A stretch of DNA of 5,930 nucleotides from Bacteroidales bacterium (GTDB lineage: Bacteria; Bacteroidota; Bacteroidia; Bacteroidales; JAADGE01). Location: contig JAOZQB010000181.1 in assembly GCA_029932445.1 (NCBI GenBank), positions 1 to 5,930 of the forward strand, read 5' to 3'. The notes below the pieces were generated by a model. It made no database searches and had not been told where the DNA came from. It saw nothing but the letters and a program-made list of their open reading frames with translations. The translations under genes were made by a program, and so were the position numbers. Every line of letters begins with the position of its first letter. Positions within the stretch are counted from its first letter, which is position 1. Positions 5,096 through 5,930 of the stretch are shown piece after piece.

Positions 5096-5930
5096 ATGCT
5101 TATGGGAAAAGATGATAAAATAATAAATGAATTAAAAGACAAAGAATACGATGCCGGTTTTGTTACCGATATTGAGATGGATGTGTTTCCGAAAGGTTTG
5201 AACGAAGATGTCATAGCAGCCATTTCAAAAAAGAAAGAAGAGCCGGAATTTATGCTTGAATTTCGTTTAAAAGCTTATAAATATTGGAAAGAACAGCAAG
5301 AACCCGATTGGGCATTATTAAATTATCCGAAACCGGATTTTCAGGATATCAGTTATTTTGCATCACCTAAAAACAGACCTAAATACAATAGTTTAGATGA
5401 GGTTGATCCGGAAATTATTGATACTTTTAACAAACTCGGGGTTCCGCTCGAAGAGCAAAAAATATTTTCCGGTGTTGCCGTAGACGTTGTAATGGACAGT
5501 GTTTCGGTACATACAACTTTTCAGAAAACGCTGGGAGATTTAGGAATAATCTTTTGTTCAATCAGTGAAGCCATCCGAGAACATCCGGATTTGATTAAAA
5601 AATACATAGCAACGGTTGTCCCGTATCGCGATAATTTTTATGCTGCATTAAATTCCGCTGTTTTTACCGACGGTTCATTTGCTTACATTCCGAAAGGAGT
5701 ACGGTGTCCGGTTGAATTATCAACATATTTTCGTATAAATCAGGCAAATACCGGACAATTTGAAAGAACACTTGTGATTGCTGATGAGGGTAGTTATGTC
5801 AGTTATTTGGAAGGATGTACGGCACCGCAAAGAGATGAGAACCAATTGCATGCTGCAGTTGTAGAATTAATTGCCATGAAAGATGCCGAAATAAAATATT
5901 CAACGGTTCAAAATTGGTATCCGGGAAATA
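5096..5930 (+). CDS. sufB: SufB, Fe-S cluster assembly scaffold subunit (3' end cut off)
   Basis: The first 278 residues of SufB are present and the frame is open to the window end; full-length SufB proteins are about 470-495 residues, so roughly 200 are missing. SufB works in the cytoplasm with SufC and SufD as the SufBC2D scaffold, building [Fe-S] clusters from sulfur delivered by SufS and its partner, and passing them to apoproteins. Recognisable family stretches are EPEFMLEFRLKAY (49-61), PDWALLNYPKPDFQDISYF (70-88), DSVSVHTTFQKTLGDLGIIF (134-153), FAYIPKGVRCPVELSTYFRI (195-214), SYLEGCTAPQRD (236-247) and IKYSTVQNWYPGN (266-278), the last leading into the beta-helix core. Cys241 in EGCTAP matches a conserved SufB cysteine linked to sulfur transfer. 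The start may be ATG 5096 or the in-frame ATG 5102 (Met3); neither has a Shine-Dalgarno, and 5096 is the longer choice. sufC and sufD probably follow beyond the window. Identification is secure. Confidence 0.97.
   Translation, partial: MLMGKDDKIINELKDKEYDAGFVTDIEMDVFPKGLNEDVIAAISKKKEEPEFMLEFRLKAYKYWKEQQEPDWALLNYPKPDFQDISYFASPKNRPKYNSLDEVDPEIIDTFNKLGVPLEEQKIFSGVAVDVVMDSVSVHTTFQKTLGDLGIIFCSISEAIREHPDLIKKYIATVVPYRDNFYAALNSAVFTDGSFAYIPKGVRCPVELSTYFRINQANTGQFERTLVIADEGSYVSYLEGCTAPQRDENQLHAAVVELIAMKDAEIKYSTVQNWYPGN

Noticed and set aside
1..5930. CRISPR arrays, tRNA/rRNA genes, insertion sequences, phage genes
   Set aside because: No regularly spaced direct repeats, no cloverleaf-like or rRNA-like sequence, and no transposase, integrase or phage protein was seen on either strand.

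Overview
The window looks like chromosomal DNA of an AT-rich Bacteroidota bacterium; genus and order cannot be read from it. The evidence is the low G+C coding sequence, the near absence of Shine-Dalgarno sequences before starts, two promoter-like sites with the Bacteroidota pattern (TTTG or TTG, about 19 bases, then TAnnTTTG), and the protein types present.

The left three quarters (52-4461) is a tightly packed plus-strand operon for a complete tripartite ABC efflux or export machine of the MacAB-TolC type. In order it encodes a TolC-like outer-membrane channel, a lipid-anchored HlyD/MacA-type periplasmic adaptor, a MacB/LolC-type four-helix permease and a separate ATPase. Spacing is 56, 1 and 3 bases. 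The ATPase and permease should form the inner-membrane motor, the adaptor the periplasmic link, and the channel the exit duct. The substrate cannot be deduced. The ATPase is more like the lipoprotein-release ATPase LolD than like the fused ATPase of MacB. No promoter is visible in the 51 bases before the first gene, so transcription probably starts further upstream.

The stretch 4462-5095 separates this operon from the next one and is not empty. It holds candidate terminators for both strands, an unexplained long inverted repeat (4639-4692), and a minus-strand gene for a 52-residue lipoprotein (4790-4948) with its own Bacteroidota-type promoter (4976-5004).

The right end is the first 278 codons of sufB, the scaffold subunit of the SUF iron-sulfur cluster assembly machine, which runs off the window. 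It has a textbook Bacteroidota promoter (5029-5059). A 23-base near-perfect palindrome (5064-5086) lies where transcription should start and is a strong candidate for a repressor operator. The small lipoprotein and sufB promoters are divergent and lie within about 85 bases of each other.

The genes themselves are mostly familiar. The least explained items are the small lipoprotein, the operator-like palindrome and the long inverted repeat.
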